Of a DNA stretch of 64,000 nucleotides, positions 9,611 through 20,264 are shown one piece after another (position 1 is the first letter of the stretch; every line of letters starts with the position of its first letter). The stretch comes from Chalciporus piperatus. Its lineage: Eukaryota; Basidiomycota; Agaricomycetes; Boletales; Boletaceae. The stretch lies in assembly GCA_038093975.1 (NCBI GenBank), contig JBBPTG010000026.1, forward strand, positions 1 through 64,000. The letters run 5' to 3'. The translations under genes and the position numbers were made by a program. The notes below the pieces were generated by a model. It did no database searches. It was not told the origin of the DNA and saw only the letters and a list, made by a program, of their open reading frames with translations.

Positions 9611-12600
9611 AACTAACTCGTTAGGAAAATCTGTAAATTATTCACACAGTCAAACGGGGTCTCATGTTGATCATGAGCTTGGCCTGGACTCTAGTCAGGT
9701 GCTTAATTCCGTTTCCATAATCCGATATCTTTCCGAAAACCCAGGACCACGTTTCATTCGCACGACAGATCGAGAATTGAAGCTATCTACTTCCATCGCT
9801 TCGCAACGCCTCCCTTCTGCTTTCACACGAGCAGAGGCACTTCTTGATTCAGGAGCTAACGCTATCTTCGTTGATCGGAGATGGGCTGATAAAATCAAAT
9901 TACCCCTCGTGCAACTCAGACATCCACTTACGGTATACAACGTGGACGGAACACATAACTCCGCTGGACAGATAACACACTGTGCGGAAATCATTATCCA
10001 TTTCAACGGACATCGTGAGAAGGCCATTGCAGAAGTCACTGATCTCGGAAAGAATCAGGTGATATTAGGATACGCATGGCTGAAGCAACACAATCCGGAA
10101 ATAGATTGGAACAAAGGAACGGTCCACATGACACGTTGCCCTTGGTCTTGTTCCGTCTTACGAGATAAACCACCGTTCGCACGCCAACTTGATGATGAAG
10201 AACGAAATTCTCTTCGTCATATCAACGCTGCAAAGAGGGAGGTACCTGAACCAAAAATGGAAAAGACCCCGGAAGAACTTGTTCCAAAAGAATATCACAA
10301 GTATATTCATCTGTTCAAGAAGAAGGAATCTGAACGCATGCCAACCCGTAAGCCGTGGGATCATGCAATTGACCTGAAAGACACCTACAAGCCGAAAAAG
10401 GGTCGTCTTATCCCACTCTCTGTCACGGAACAAGAAGAAGTCAGCGCATTCATTGATGATCAGCTCAAGAAAGGATACATTCGTCCTTCCAAATCTGAGC
10501 AGACTTCTCCCGTGTTCTTCGTTCCTAAGAAAGATGGCAAGAAACGCATGGTTCAAGATTACCGTTATCTGAATGAACACACGGTGAAAAACAATTATCC
10601 GCTACCCCTCATTTCCCAATTGGTTGATAAACTGAAAGGCGCAAAACTGTTTACCAAAATGGACTTGCGCTGGGGATACAACAACATCCGCATCAAAGAA
10701 GGCGATGAATCTAAAGCCGCATTCGTATGCTTCCGTGGCGCCTTCGAACCCTTGGTAATGTACTTCGGATTATGCAATTCTCCTGCAACATTCCAAACCA
10801 TGATGAACGACATCTTCTCGGATATGGAAGACGCCGTTGTTGTCTACATTGATGACATCATGATCTTTACCAAATCCGACGACCCTGCTGTCCATGCCAA
10901 AATAGTCAGAGAAGTTCTTCGTCGCCTAGAAGAGAATGACCTTTTCGTCAAACCAGAGAAATGTGTCTTCCATACCAAAGAAGTAGAATTCTTGGGAATG
11001 ACAATTACTCCCGAGGGAATCAGGATGGACGACGATAAGGTCAAGGCGATCACCGAATGGCCAACTCCGACAAATGTCAGAGGTGTCAGAAGCTTTCTCG
11101 GATTAGCAAATTTCTATCGTCGCTTCATTCAGGATTACGCCCAAGTGGCTAGACCCTTGAATGACCTTACCAAGAAGGATGTGAAATTCGTGTGGGAAGA
11201 AGCGCAGAGGAACGCCTTCAACACATTGAAACAGAAGTTCATCACCGCTCCCATACTCGCTTTCCCAGACAATGACAAACGCTTCCGTCTAGAATCGGAT
11301 GCATCTAATTACGCCACAGGTGCTGTTCTATCTATAGAACAAGGAGACAAATGGCATCCCGTCGCATTCTCTTCCCATTCCATGTCACCGGAAGAACGCA
11401 ACTACCCCATTGCGGATAAAGAGATGCTAAGCGTTATCAGAAGTCTAGAACAATGGAGACATTATCTGGAAGGTTCTAAGCACGAATTTGAAATCTGGAA
11501 CGATCACGCAAACCTTCAGTTCTTCATGACTCGGCAAGATCTAAATCGTCGCCAAGCACGTTGGTCTCAATATCTTAGCCGATTCAATTTCAAATGGTTA
11601 CACAAGGCAGGTTCCCAAATGGGAAAAGCCGATGCCTTATCAAGAAGAGAAGATCACGCAATCGGTATCGAAACAGATAACAAAGCTGTCCTTGTAATAC
11701 CTCCGGACAGAATAGCTGCCACGTCAACTGTTCAACTCTCAACTGATTCCGATCTGATCAAGAACAAAATCAGAAAAGCAACCTTCAAAATACGTGAAAC
11801 AGAAGTCATGAAACTCTGTAAAGAACACGGCATTTGTGAAGAGTCTGATGGAATTCTGATTGACAAGAAAGGAAGATTATACGTTCCTGAAGAAGAAGAT
11901 CTCCGCATGGAGATTATTCGACTTCATCACGACACGCCCGTTGCTGGACATCCCGGATATGAAAAGACAATTGAACTGTTACAGCGCAGCTACACCTGGC
12001 CAGGAATGGCTACGCTCGTGAAAGACTACGTCTCACGCTGTGACAGATGTGCACGTTTCAAAGGGATAAACTATGCCCCTTCTGGAAAACTCCGTCCCCT
12101 TGAAGTTCCGGATCTTCCCTGGGAACATATCTCTGCAGATTTCACTACCGATCTGCCACTCTCGAATGGATTCGATTCTATTCTTGTCGTCGTTGACAGA
12201 TTCTCCAAAGAAGTCGAATTCATTCCCTGCAACAAGACAGTCACCGCTCTCGACACCGCCCGTCTCTATCTAACCCATGTATGGAAACATCATGGACTTC
12301 CTAAAACCATCATATCGGACCGAGGTCCACAATTCGCATCTCAAGTGATGAAAGACATATGCAAACGTCTTGGCATTACGCCCAAACTCTCTACCGCCTT
12401 TCATCCACAGACTGATGGACAAACTGAACGTATGAATCGAGATCTACAACAGTATCTCCGTCTATTCACGTCAGAAAAACAAGAAGAATGGACTGATTGG
12501 CTACCAATTGCGCAATTCTCATACAACTCGAAGAAGCAAGCCTCTACATCCAAGGCACCTTTCAACGTCACGCACACATATTCCCCAAGGATGGGAATAG

Positions 12601-13301
12601 AAAATTACATGTCTAAAGCGCCCGCTGCTAAGGACTTTGTTGACACGCTTGCCAACACATTGAAAGAAACCAAGGATAACATAATAGAAGCTCAGAACCG
12701 TATGAAGACGCAAGCTGACAAACACCGCTCTGAATCGCCATCTTACGAGATTGGTCAGAAAGTCTGGTTATCCACAGCTAATCTCCGCCTGGCGCAGAGA
12801 TCTAAGAAACTTTCCCCACAATGGTTGGGCCCTTACGAAATCACAACCTTGATTGGACGGAACGCACTACGTTTGAAGCTTCCGTGTACCATGAAAATTC
12901 ACCCCGTCGTTAATGTTTCACGTGTCAAACCATATAAGGACAGGTTACGGAAGCAAACCGTTGACAAGCCTGGGCCTGTGATTGTGACAGAAGACAGAGA
13001 TGATGAATATGAAGTGGATTACATCGTTGATTCTCGTTTACAGGGAAAAACCCTGAAATACCTCGTGCACTGGAAAGGCTATGCGGAATCTGATCGGACA
13101 TGGGAACCGAGATCGAATCTCAAGAATGCACAGGATGCAATAAGGGAATTCAACAAGATACATCCATCCGCACCACGATTCCTTCGCATGTCACGGAGTC
13201 TATTCGAGTCACTGTTCCAGCCATATGACAACCTAACGAGTCAGGTAGATGATGGACAAATCAATTGGTTGAATACCGTGCCGGATACCGAAAAGGTATA
13301 A
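9573..13301 (+). CDS. Pol polyprotein: protease, reverse transcriptase, RNase H, integrase, chromodomain
   Basis: The uninterrupted frame encodes about 1,240 residues when entered by the -1 frameshift; there is no good early ATG. Domains in order: an aspartic protease (LLDSGANAIFVD, about 9845-9880); a reverse transcriptase with VPKKDGKKRMVQDYR, TKMDLRWGYNNI and the catalytic YIDDIMIF (about 10845); RNase H (LESDASNYATGAVL, about 11290; ADALSRR, about 11630); the integrase HHCC zinc finger (HH at about 11925, CDRC at about 12045); the integrase core with Asp in ADFTTDLP, Asp in SDRGPQFAS and Glu in DGQTERMNRD; a GPY module (WLGPYEI, about 12825); and a chromodomain (YEVDYIVDSR, YLVHWKGYAESDRTWEP, about 13003-13160). 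All catalytic residues I looked for are present, so it could encode functional enzymes. Confidence 0.95.
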   Translation, partial: RQSGLNDLGKRTATNSLGKSVNYSHSQTGSHVDHELGLDSSQVLNSVSIIRYLSENPGPRFIRTTDRELKLSTSIASQRLPSAFTRAEALLDSGANAIFVDRRWADKIKLPLVQLRHPLTVYNVDGTHNSAGQITHCAEIIIHFNGHREKAIAEVTDLGKNQVILGYAWLKQHNPEIDWNKGTVHMTRCPWSCSVLRDKPPFARQLDDEERNSLRHINAAKREVPEPKMEKTPEELVPKEYHKYIHLFKKKESERMPTRKPWDHAIDLKDTYKPKKGRLIPLSVTEQEEVSAFIDDQLKKGYIRPSKSEQTSPVFFVPKKDGKKRMVQDYRYLNEHTVKNNYPLPLISQLVDKLKGAKLFTKMDLRWGYNNIRIKEGDESKAAFVCFRGAFEPLVMYFGLCNSPATFQTMMNDIFSDMEDAVVVYIDDIMIFTKSDDPAVHAKIVREVLRRLEENDLFVKPEKCVFHTKEVEFLGMTITPEGIRMDDDKVKAITEWPTPTNVRGVRSFLGLANFYRRFIQDYAQVARPLNDLTKKDVKFVWEEAQRNAFNTLKQKFITAPILAFPDNDKRFRLESDASNYATGAVLSIEQGDKWHPVAFSSHSMSPEERNYPIADKEMLSVIRSLEQWRHYLEGSKHEFEIWNDHANLQFFMTRQDLNRRQARWSQYLSRFNFKWLHKAGSQMGKADALSRREDHAIGIETDNKAVLVIPPDRIAATSTVQLSTDSDLIKNKIRKATFKIRETEVMKLCKEHGICEESDGILIDKKGRLYVPEEEDLRMEIIRLHHDTPVAGHPGYEKTIELLQRSYTWPGMATLVKDYVSRCDRCARFKGINYAPSGKLRPLEVPDLPWEHISADFTTDLPLSNGFDSILVVVDRFSKEVEFIPCNKTVTALDTARLYLTHVWKHHGLPKTIISDRGPQFASQVMKDICKRLGITPKLSTAFHPQTDGQTERMNRDLQQYLRLFTSEKQEEWTDWLPIAQFSYNSKKQASTSKAPFNVTHTYSPRMGIENYMSKAPAAKDFVDTLANTLKETKDNIIEAQNRMKTQADKHRSESPSYEIGQKVWLSTANLRLAQRSKKLSPQWLGPYEITTLIGRNALRLKLPCTMKIHPVVNVSRVKPYKDRLRKQTVDKPGPVIVTEDRDDEYEVDYIVDSRLQGKTLKYLVHWKGYAESDRTWEPRSNLKNAQDAIREFNKIHPSAPRFLRMSRSLFESLFQPYDNLTSQVDDGQINWLNTVPDTEKV

Positions 13302-13365
13302 GAAGACTGATGATTGACGGTCTTCATTCTCACGGTTTCTCTTCCACAAACCACCATCATCACCA

Positions 13366-13932
13366 ATGGATCTCAACGACGTCTACGCTTGGGAGAATGT
13401 CCTCCGCGACATATTCATTCGCAACTTCACTAGGGATCGAGGCAACTTCGTCCTCTCCCTCCTCTTTATACTCTTCATCATCTGCAATGGTTGGATTCTC
13501 CGCATGCTTATCCCCTCCTTCATCGCCTTTATCGCCATTGTCGTCGTCGCCGTCACCATTCAATATCTCATGTTCGCTCATATGATCGTGACAAGACGAT
13601 CCACTTCTATCGAGGTTAATTGGGACTGGACAACAAAGTGGATGAAGCTCGTCGTATGGCACCCGGATCTAAGCAAGTGGGACAACGTGATAGAGGTACA
13701 ACAGGAGAATCCTGATCAACAGGAATGGCCCACAAATTGGCCTAACCTCGCTGAGCCTCCTATTCCCGACCCTGCACTCGTAGGTGCTCCCCACCCTATT
13801 CCTGTCGATGAAAACGATGGTAACCCATTCGAACCGCCAGTGACCTGGACGAACAACAACCTTCAGGTCGCTACTGCTCCGCCAGCAAATGGGGTACCGT
13901 GGATGAATCAAGGTCCACTCGTCGAGGTTTGA
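13366..13932 (+). CDS. membrane-protein ORF in the env position of the chromovirus
   Basis: This ATG-initiated ORF of 188 residues lies 65 bases after the pol stop and just before the polypurine tract. Residues about 28-75 are strongly hydrophobic and look like two transmembrane helices (FVLSLLFILFIICNG and LIPSFIAFIAIVVVAV), separated by a short ILRM turn. A basic/aromatic segment and a Pro/Asn-rich acidic tail follow. There is no signal-peptide cleavage site, Cys-rich ectodomain or furin site that would suggest a true envelope glycoprotein. I do not recognise the family. Its frame is uninterrupted like gag and pol, which suggests it is kept by selection. Confidence 0.55.
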   Translation: MDLNDVYAWENVLRDIFIRNFTRDRGNFVLSLLFILFIICNGWILRMLIPSFIAFIAIVVVAVTIQYLMFAHMIVTRRSTSIEVNWDWTTKWMKLVVWHPDLSKWDNVIEVQQENPDQQEWPTNWPNLAEPPIPDPALVGAPHPIPVDENDGNPFEPPVTWTNNNLQVATAPPANGVPWMNQGPLVEV

Positions 13933-13953
13933 TCGTCTAGGAATACGATCCAT

Positions 13954-13963
13954 AGAGAGGGGG
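13954..13963 (+). other. polypurine tract
   Basis: AGAGAGGGGG sits three bases before the 3' LTR and is the expected primer site for plus-strand DNA synthesis. The truncated upstream element has a shorter G-rich tract at the matching position. Confidence 0.8.
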
Positions 13964-13966
13964 TAG

Positions 13967-14442
13967 TGTTACGAACGCTTCATTCCTTATCCTAATCATC
14001 CCTACATTCCATTACGCTTACTAGGTTTCTTTTCGTTTCGTGGACTTAGTCGTTTCACTTTCTCTTTCGTTATCTTATCTTATCGCATCACGTGACTTAC
14101 TTACATAAGCTAGGTCTAGACCTTCGCTTACTAACTGATGACTCACCGCTCACTCGTCAGCATCAGTCAGCATTACTCATCATATGACTCACGCTTACTC
14201 ATTCCGCAGTAGAGCTAGTTACGCCATTGGCTAGTAGTCAGTATGAGTCATACCCAGTCACCTACGATAAGGTTTAGCCACAACATGTACAAACATTGAC
14301 AATAGTATATAAACCCGGGTCGACAAGCACTGGACTCCCCAGTCTTGTTCTCCTGGAGTTTCCTCATCGAACCTCAGCCAAGTTCATCGGCTCGCTATTG
14401 TCTAGTGTGAGTCTTAGCTCTTAGTTGAGTTGAGTCGTTTCA
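13967..14442 (+). repeat. 3' LTR of the complete chromovirus
   Basis: It is 476 bp and differs from the 5' LTR at about six positions by eye, for example CTTC against CTCC near its start. Its last bases merge directly into a Plavaka-like coding sequence. Confidence 0.92.
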
Positions 14443-15375
14443 CTAACCACAAGGATGAATATTATCAAATGACGCACTGGTTGGAACGTCGAGAAAAGGT
14501 CCTATGGCACGACAACTTCATTCGCTGGCGAAAGGAGGGTGCGCGGGCAGTGCAGGAGAGTGTACCACCAGATCTTGTGTTTTCTCGGGTCACCGTGATG
14601 ACGAAACATCCTTCGGCTAAATCTGTTGCCTTCGACACAATCATGGACACCTACCATGCCCCCTTCTTCGTTGCAGCACTATCTCGCTTCGTCATTCGCA
14701 TTCAGCACTCTGAGCTCAACACAGCACAGCTGGAACGGGCTGCTCGTGATGTCATACTCCCCTTCTACATGGTACCAGTCTTTCACAAGGTCAAATTTCA
14801 CGCCATCAACGCCCTCGGGCAGGAAGAATGTGACAAGACCGTGGATGTGATTCATTGCCACCCCGAACGCCGGGACAAACGAGGCAAAGTGGTGCCTGGA
14901 CGCTTTGATACAGTTTTGGTGAACATCGGCGAAGGGGGGGACGTAGGAGTACGCGGTCAGTATTTTTCCTTCACGTATCATTAAATATGTCTAAATCAAT
15001 TCTGTGAATGCAGGCTATCAAGTTGCGCAAGTCCGCGTGGTGTTCACATTGTCCGCGCACGCTCGGCGTTCACTATTCCCCGACAACATCATGATAGTGG
15101 TTCCGAAATATCTAGCATACGTCGAGTGGTTCACACCATTCACGGCCACACCAAGCGCCGTGCATGGTCTATACAAAGTCAATCGCATGGTCCGTAACGG
15201 AGACCGCCTGTGTAGCATCATCTCCGTGGATGATATTCGTCGAAGTATTCACCTGTTTCCGCGTTTTGGTAGGGTGGCTCCAGCTCATTGGTCGAGCAGC
15301 AATGTCCTTGAGGAGTGCCAGAGTTTCTTCGTTAATGTCTTTGTCGATCGTCATGCCTTCTTGACCATTGTGTAG
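14443..15375 (+). pseudogene. Plavaka-type transposon protein, C-terminal fragment
   Basis: The coding sequence starts abruptly at the LTR edge and has two exons, 14443-14955 and 15014-15375, joined in phase across a 58-nt GT-AG intron. It encodes about 290 residues. It begins YYQMTHWLERREKVLWHDNFIRWR and continues through AQVRVVFTLSAHARRSLF and YVEWFTPFTATPSAVHGLYKVNR. I recall this C-terminal pattern from the many Plavaka-like (CACTA-related) transposon proteins of agaricomycetes. The catalytic N-terminal part is missing, removed by the chromovirus or by rearrangement at that junction. It cannot be autonomous. Confidence 0.65.
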
Positions 15376-15587
15376 TTATTTACGAGTTTTGTATTGTACT
15401 TAGTGCACAATAGTACAATGTTTTGTGAACCACTTGAATATTTCCTGACATCGAACAACTTATATGTCTTCTTTGGTGTAGCAGTTGGGTGTGCAAACTA
15501 TGTACTTTTTTGTTGGTGTCGGAGGTTAGTAGTTCGACTCCGGCAGTGCGAGAACATTTGTATGAGTAGCCTGTGCCAGATACACCC

Positions 15588-16603
15588 TCAATTGCACGAA
15601 ATTGGATGCAATTGAAGAAATTGTATACAATTTCGTGCAATTCGCTCAGGAGGTTTTTCCTGATGTTTGCAGTTCCATCCGATATCACGATGCCTGAGCT
15701 TCATGAGCTCAAAGTTTCTGTATGCAAGGCCCGGGGTCAGCAGCGACACCCCACAACAGTCCTGCAACCATTAATCACGAACCTAGTCCACAAGGTAAAC
15801 CCGGCCGTCGCAAAGGCGCGGTTGAACAACTGATCTCCGACTCTGCAAACCAGTGTGGCATCCAAGGGACGGTTCTCGCGAGCGAGTGTCAGGAGCTGTT
15901 CGACTTCATGGGGTGGGCTCTGTGCATACGACCAGTCCATCAATCGACGCATGTCCTCGATCATCATTGCCGACGTGTGCGTGCGTGGATTTCCGGCTGC
16001 ACTGTGCTTATTCTTGATCACCTTGGTAATGTCCTTGACGACAGCTGATCTGGCTGGATTGCCTGAGATGGCGCCGGTGATCTCATCGTATTTGTACTCG
16101 CCGCGGTACTTGTCGCCCTGCCTGATCAATAAGAGTGCAGATCAGTTCTTTGTTAGCTCCTGCAAGACAAACGGGAGAACGTACAAGTCCCAGAGATAAC
16201 AGAAAGCCGCAGAGATGCCATTCACTGATTTCGCACACCCTTGATTGATACACTTCTCCACCAGGAATAGCTCGAGAGCCATGGCAGAGTACTTGTTTGG
16301 GATGTTGTCGAACGCACGACTAAACTCCTCAACGTTAATATCGGTACTTGGCGATCCCGCTGACGTGGTGGCATGTGCAGCGTCACTTGTCGACAAACCC
16401 TGCTCATGATGTGTGGAACACTGCTTCTCAGCAACCATGCGTGCTAGGAACTCCTGTCCCTGCCGAATGTTGGCCTTGTACTTCTTCACCGTTTTCTCTG
16501 CCTTGAGATGCTTGTCTCGAGTCTCATTTCGTGCTTGTACGAGAGTCTCGATGGTTGATTTTCCCTGGGTGGATGTGACCTTGGTCGACTTTTTGTTGGC
16601 CAT
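15588..16603 (-). pseudogene. truncated tyrosine-recombinase-like (Crypton-like) gene
   Basis: Three minus-strand exons join in frame: 16603-16185, 16121-15783 and 15717-15588, with introns of 63 and 65 nt. The start is the ATG of MANKKSTK. The product has a Lys-rich N-terminal coiled-coil-like region. A helical DNA-binding-type domain follows (GISAAFCYLWDL then GDKYRGEYKYDEITGA, NKHSAAGNPRTHTSAMMIEDM, and FNRAFATAGFTLWTRNFELMKLRHRDI). I associate this pattern with the core-binding domain of agaricomycete tyrosine recombinases of the Crypton type. The catalytic Arg/His/Tyr domain should follow but is missing. The frame stops at 15588-15590, exactly where a perfect 15-bp inverted repeat begins. 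Confidence 0.5.
15590..15642. repeat. perfect 15-bp inverted repeat (hairpin)
   Basis: AATTGCACGAAATTG at 15590-15604 is the exact reverse complement of 15628-15642. They are separated by 23 bp of AT-rich sequence. It sits at the truncated 3' end of the recombinase-like gene. It could be a transcription-end hairpin or the ends of a very small insertion. Confidence 0.7.
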
Positions 16604-16814
16604 CTCCTCGGGAAAACAACTCGGAGTTGCAGTGACAAGGAATTGAAATGGGCAAAGATGCATGCTCCAACACTCGAGCCCTCACATCTGAGCTTCGATC
16701 GACTTGTGCATTTGCACTAATACTGTGCATCGTGATTACTACGAGCTCGACAAGTCCATTCTTCGTATACATATTGCCATGTCTGTAGTAGTACTACAAC
16801 ACCCTTTCTTACAC

Positions 16815-18557
16815 TCAAACACGGTTTCCGAGCACTAGCTCGGTGAGCTGAGCGGGCATCCATACACGGCATCGGCCAGGGTCAGCAGTTGTGGTGTCCA
16901 GATACAGAGCAGGACCAGATTCGCCGAGCTGCATGACATCATTGATGCCGCGTTTCGCAGCCTTGACCAAAATGTCGGTCTTGACCTCAACGCGATCTTG
17001 AGAAAGAGACGTTGCTGGCGGAGGCGCGTTGCGGCGGTGTTGATGATGGACACGGATGACTGAGTGCAGCCCAAGCCTATCGCTCCTGGACTGTGGCGTC
17101 TTTCCGTCTTCAGAGGAACACAGGTGCTATGGCAGATCGTGAGGAGGCATCAGACATGAGATACTAAGGGATGACAAACCTCGTACAAAGCACGGAGAAA
17201 CGCGCCCTCAAAGACCAAGGACTGCAGTTTGCCAAGTGTTCCGCAGGACTCCAAGCCCTTCACGGACCGAGGGTTTTGGTAGCGGCTCCATCCGAAGTGG
17301 AGCTCACATAAGAATGCGAGCCGCTTCACGTCGAGCTCCCGAGGACTGGCAAGAAGCTCAATTGCCCTCTCCATGTCAGAGGTGACTGGGGAGGCATAGT
17401 TGAGAATTACAGTTGGAGATGGGAAATCAGTCGGAATCGAGTTTGCAACAGCTCCACATCGTCGTCCGATATGACGAAGGTGGTCGCGTGTGAGAACTAA
17501 ACATAACTCGTCCGCCCACGCCTTTGCATAGCTTGCCAGATCATCGACATTTTTGCTAGTGGCTGCACGGAGAAGGTCATCTCCAAGGCCATATTTTGCA
17601 GCACCAAGGCCATATTTTGCAGCACCAAGTGCGGTTCGCCAACCGCAGCCAGGGAGACCAGGCTAAGGGCCATTAGTCGAGTTCAACCGTGCAAAAACGA
17701 CCGACAAACATGATAGTCACCGCCACACAAAAGTGCCATCAAGAGAAGACCACCACGGCTGAGCTGAACATCATGATGTACGTGAACATCCGTGGAGGAA
17801 TAGCAAACCACCCCATCATCAGTTTCTTTGTCACTATTGGATCGAGTCAATAACGATTAGGAACAAGAGACTCCTCCCTTCTCATCTTCGAATGACCGTC
17901 TCAGCCCCGAACACCACCGCATCGCTATCTTCTGTTAAGACTGCATCGACGATGCCATTCCTGTTGAGTTTCGCCAGCTCTGCCTCAGCTTCACCAGGGG
18001 CCTGAAAGGCAGTGTCATTCGTACAGTCATCAAACATGAACAGGCTGGCCGACCGTATACGAAGGGAATCCAAAGGCGTCAGCAATGTTGGTCAACCTTT
18101 CTGTCAGCCACGGCGGGCGGGCGATGACATGCTTTCCCCGTTTGAGAGGCGGTCGCTGTGGTCCATCGAAAACAAGGATGATGTCGACAAGATTGTTGTG
18201 GAGACGAGCGAGCTTATAGAAAAGTGTACAAAGCTCTGGATTCTCGCCAGATTGGGCATGCCCTGCATGGAAGGCGTGTTGACACTGGGCCATCCAGAGG
18301 CTGTCGAAGTTGTGTTCGCCCCTTGTAAGCACCCTCTTGTGGTACCCCTTGAGATGCACCGACGAACTTACTTTGCGTCTACCCCGATAATGTACTTTCG
18401 CTGATGCTTGATGTGCGCTTCTCGCAGCGCATACCCTGTCGTAAGCTCCAGGAGTGATTGCTTGGATGCAACGGGATTGAGCGCCTGAAGATTAAAATCA
18501 ATATTATATATATAACGAACGGCTACCACGTACTTTCCAAAGGTCCTCGACACCCAT
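16815..18557 (-). CDS. XPG/FEN1-family structure-specific endonuclease, GEN1/Yen1-like
   Basis: Multi-exon gene beginning at the ATG of MGVEDLWK (18557). Exons: 18557-18534, 18484-18372, 18300-18054, from 18001, then about 17845-17710, 17662-17180 and 17126-16815. The N-terminal XPG domain shows IIGVDA (a metal-binding Asp) and LVFDG-type VFDGPQRP. The XPG-I domain shows APGEAEAELAKLNRNGIVDAV and LTEDSDAVVFGA, with the acidic catalytic cluster intact. The helix-hairpin-helix entry GGDY follows. The family cuts flaps and Holliday junctions; the short MGVEDLW start and the order of motifs suit GEN1/Yen1 relatives. The junction between the exon ending ETVIR and the next is not resolved: an in-frame stop follows ETVIRR and no standard donor fits, so a lesion is possible. 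A 21-bp tandem duplication near 17586-17630 adds seven residues (GAAKYGL twice). Confidence 0.75.
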
Positions 18558-20264
18558 CGTGTTGGTGAATCCAGAGGTGGAGAGGTAAGCCCCCTTTAAT
18601 GGCCCCTCAAGCCCTTTTGATGCCAAATTTGTCACTCCAAATATATTGTTGACCTGGGCAAGTAGACAGTGGTCAGCGACAGGTAAAAAAAACCACTCAG
18701 TGGCTCCGAGACTAACAAGTACAGACCCGTTCATTCAGAATTCTATCATGTCCGGATCAAGACTATATAGTACAGCGTACCCGATCGCCTGCAGGTGTCA
18801 ACGAACGGGATGCTCTGACGAGCATATACCCACGCCCATCGATGGTCTTAAGGTCTGGATGATAAACACGCCTTCGGCGCATGGCGATGCAAGTCAGGGT
18901 GTGAATCTCAACGGTTGGGAAGCTATCGTGGACTTGACAGCCACCAATGAGCGCCGAGGTCTCCACCCAACGAATGCACAAACACCTCGTGGTGAGCCGA
19001 AGCAGACGCAACCACACGAAGCCGGATCGCTTTGGCGAGTTGGATAGCGTAGACACCTACAGTGGTGGAGCCGCCATTGATGAAGATCGCTGACCAAAGG
19101 GGGAGCTGGTTGTGATCGACAGTAAGGGCCGGGATCGGCTACTCAGCGTGGCGGGTCCTGCACAGAAACGCAACAGGGGCCACTGTGTTTCACCCTTGTG
19201 CAGCCAGCCCTCGTGTTTCCGGCGTGCGTCGTTCATAGCAGTAACCAGGGTGGCGGTTGGACGACTAGTTTCCTCGACCATTTGTCGATGTCCAGGACAC
19301 CATTTACAGCTGCCAGTGAGTTCAGACCTAATGGATCACCCCCGGATACGAAAGAATGGACCTACATGTTATGCATCGACTTGAGCGAGACCGCCGTGAC
19401 AACAGGCCTGTAGCGCACCTTGGCATCGTTTGTCTCGCGACTGAGACAAGTTCCCACGGTTGAGCAACATGGGACGCGTGATCCCGAAGCGATCCTGCAC
19501 AGCTGAGCATGATCCGAAGAGCTTGCCAGTGAGGATGGAGTTGGCCTGCCTGTCGTGGATCTGCTGCGTGGCACTGTGTAGCACTGGGAGTTGAAATGTT
19601 GACCTACGGGAGTGAACGGGAGTTAGAACCTGCTCGCCTGCCTAATTGGGCTGATTTTTTCGGCGCTGCGCGCGCCGTTTTACGATGGAACTCGACGGAA
19701 ATCGCAGAAATTGCAGGGAAACTGGCGCCCGCTTGTTTCCCGCCAGTAAAATCCGTAAAACCACTCCAAGTTTTACGCCTGGGCCGGCGGCTCGGATGCA
19801 TGTCCACACGACTCAGCCTGCACAGCAGGATCACGATAGTACTAGGATGCAACCTGCAATGTTTTTTTTCCGTCCAGTCCATTAATATTGTACCGAATAC
19901 AAGGGTTTGCGAGCACTACTAGTACTGTTACGTGCTCCCCGCTCGACCGCGCACTCTAAGCGTCCGACCCGTCTTCCGTTTGCCTAAGTTCTCAAGCTGC
20001 AAGCGTTCCGCGGAACTTGAAGATGGGGCGCTTAACACCCTCGTCCTTTCGTGGGCTCCGGTGAGGCGGTCACATCGGGAATGCGTTCCATCTTGCGTCC
20101 GAGACAGCACAGAGGCTGGGAGAAGGGGTGGAGTGGAGGACGAACGAGGACGCGTGTCGCACATACGAGCGCGAGCCCACGACGCGACCGAGATCGCGAT
20201 CACGCCGGCTGCCTAAACGGGGCGGGCACGTGACCATAAAAGGCGTTGGTAAAACATGGCCGGA
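18558..20264. other. intergenic region, no gene recognised
   Basis: Several short open frames exist on both strands but none has a recognisable domain, a consistent exon structure or a good start. I see no RNA gene or clear repeat. Confidence 0.4.

Larger units (their letters stand above)
6458..14442 (+). mobile_element. complete LTR retrotransposon, Ty3/gypsy chromovirus
   Basis: The element is 7,985 bp long. It has two 476-bp LTRs (6458-6933 and 13967-14442), each starting TGTTACGAAC and ending TTTCA. By eye I count six substitutions between them, so insertion was fairly recent. Between the LTRs lie a primer-binding site, an ATG-free leader, gag, pol (protease, reverse transcriptase, RNase H, integrase, chromodomain), a membrane-protein ORF and a polypurine tract. 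The bases flanking it (AAAAG on the left, CTAAC on the right) do not form a target-site duplication. The left flank is satellite DNA and the right flank is a Plavaka-like gene, so the locus has been rearranged or the element is an inter-element recombinant. Confidence 0.93.

Noticed and set aside
10158..10580. Minus-strand open frames across pol and other genes
   Set aside because: They overlap strongly supported coding sequence in the other strand and show no family features.
13366..13932. Calling the post-pol membrane ORF a true env gene
   Set aside because: No signal peptide, ectodomain cysteines, cleavage site or fusion peptide; only its position is env-like.
15525..15545. GTTCGACTCCGGC, tRNA-like segment
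   Set aside because: The surrounding bases form a different short stem and no cloverleaf can be built.
2056..15667. Recurrent TTTTCCTGATG at about 2056, 5512 and 15654
   Set aside because: An 11-12 base match in three places, one of them inside a coding exon; no extended similarity, so chance is likely.
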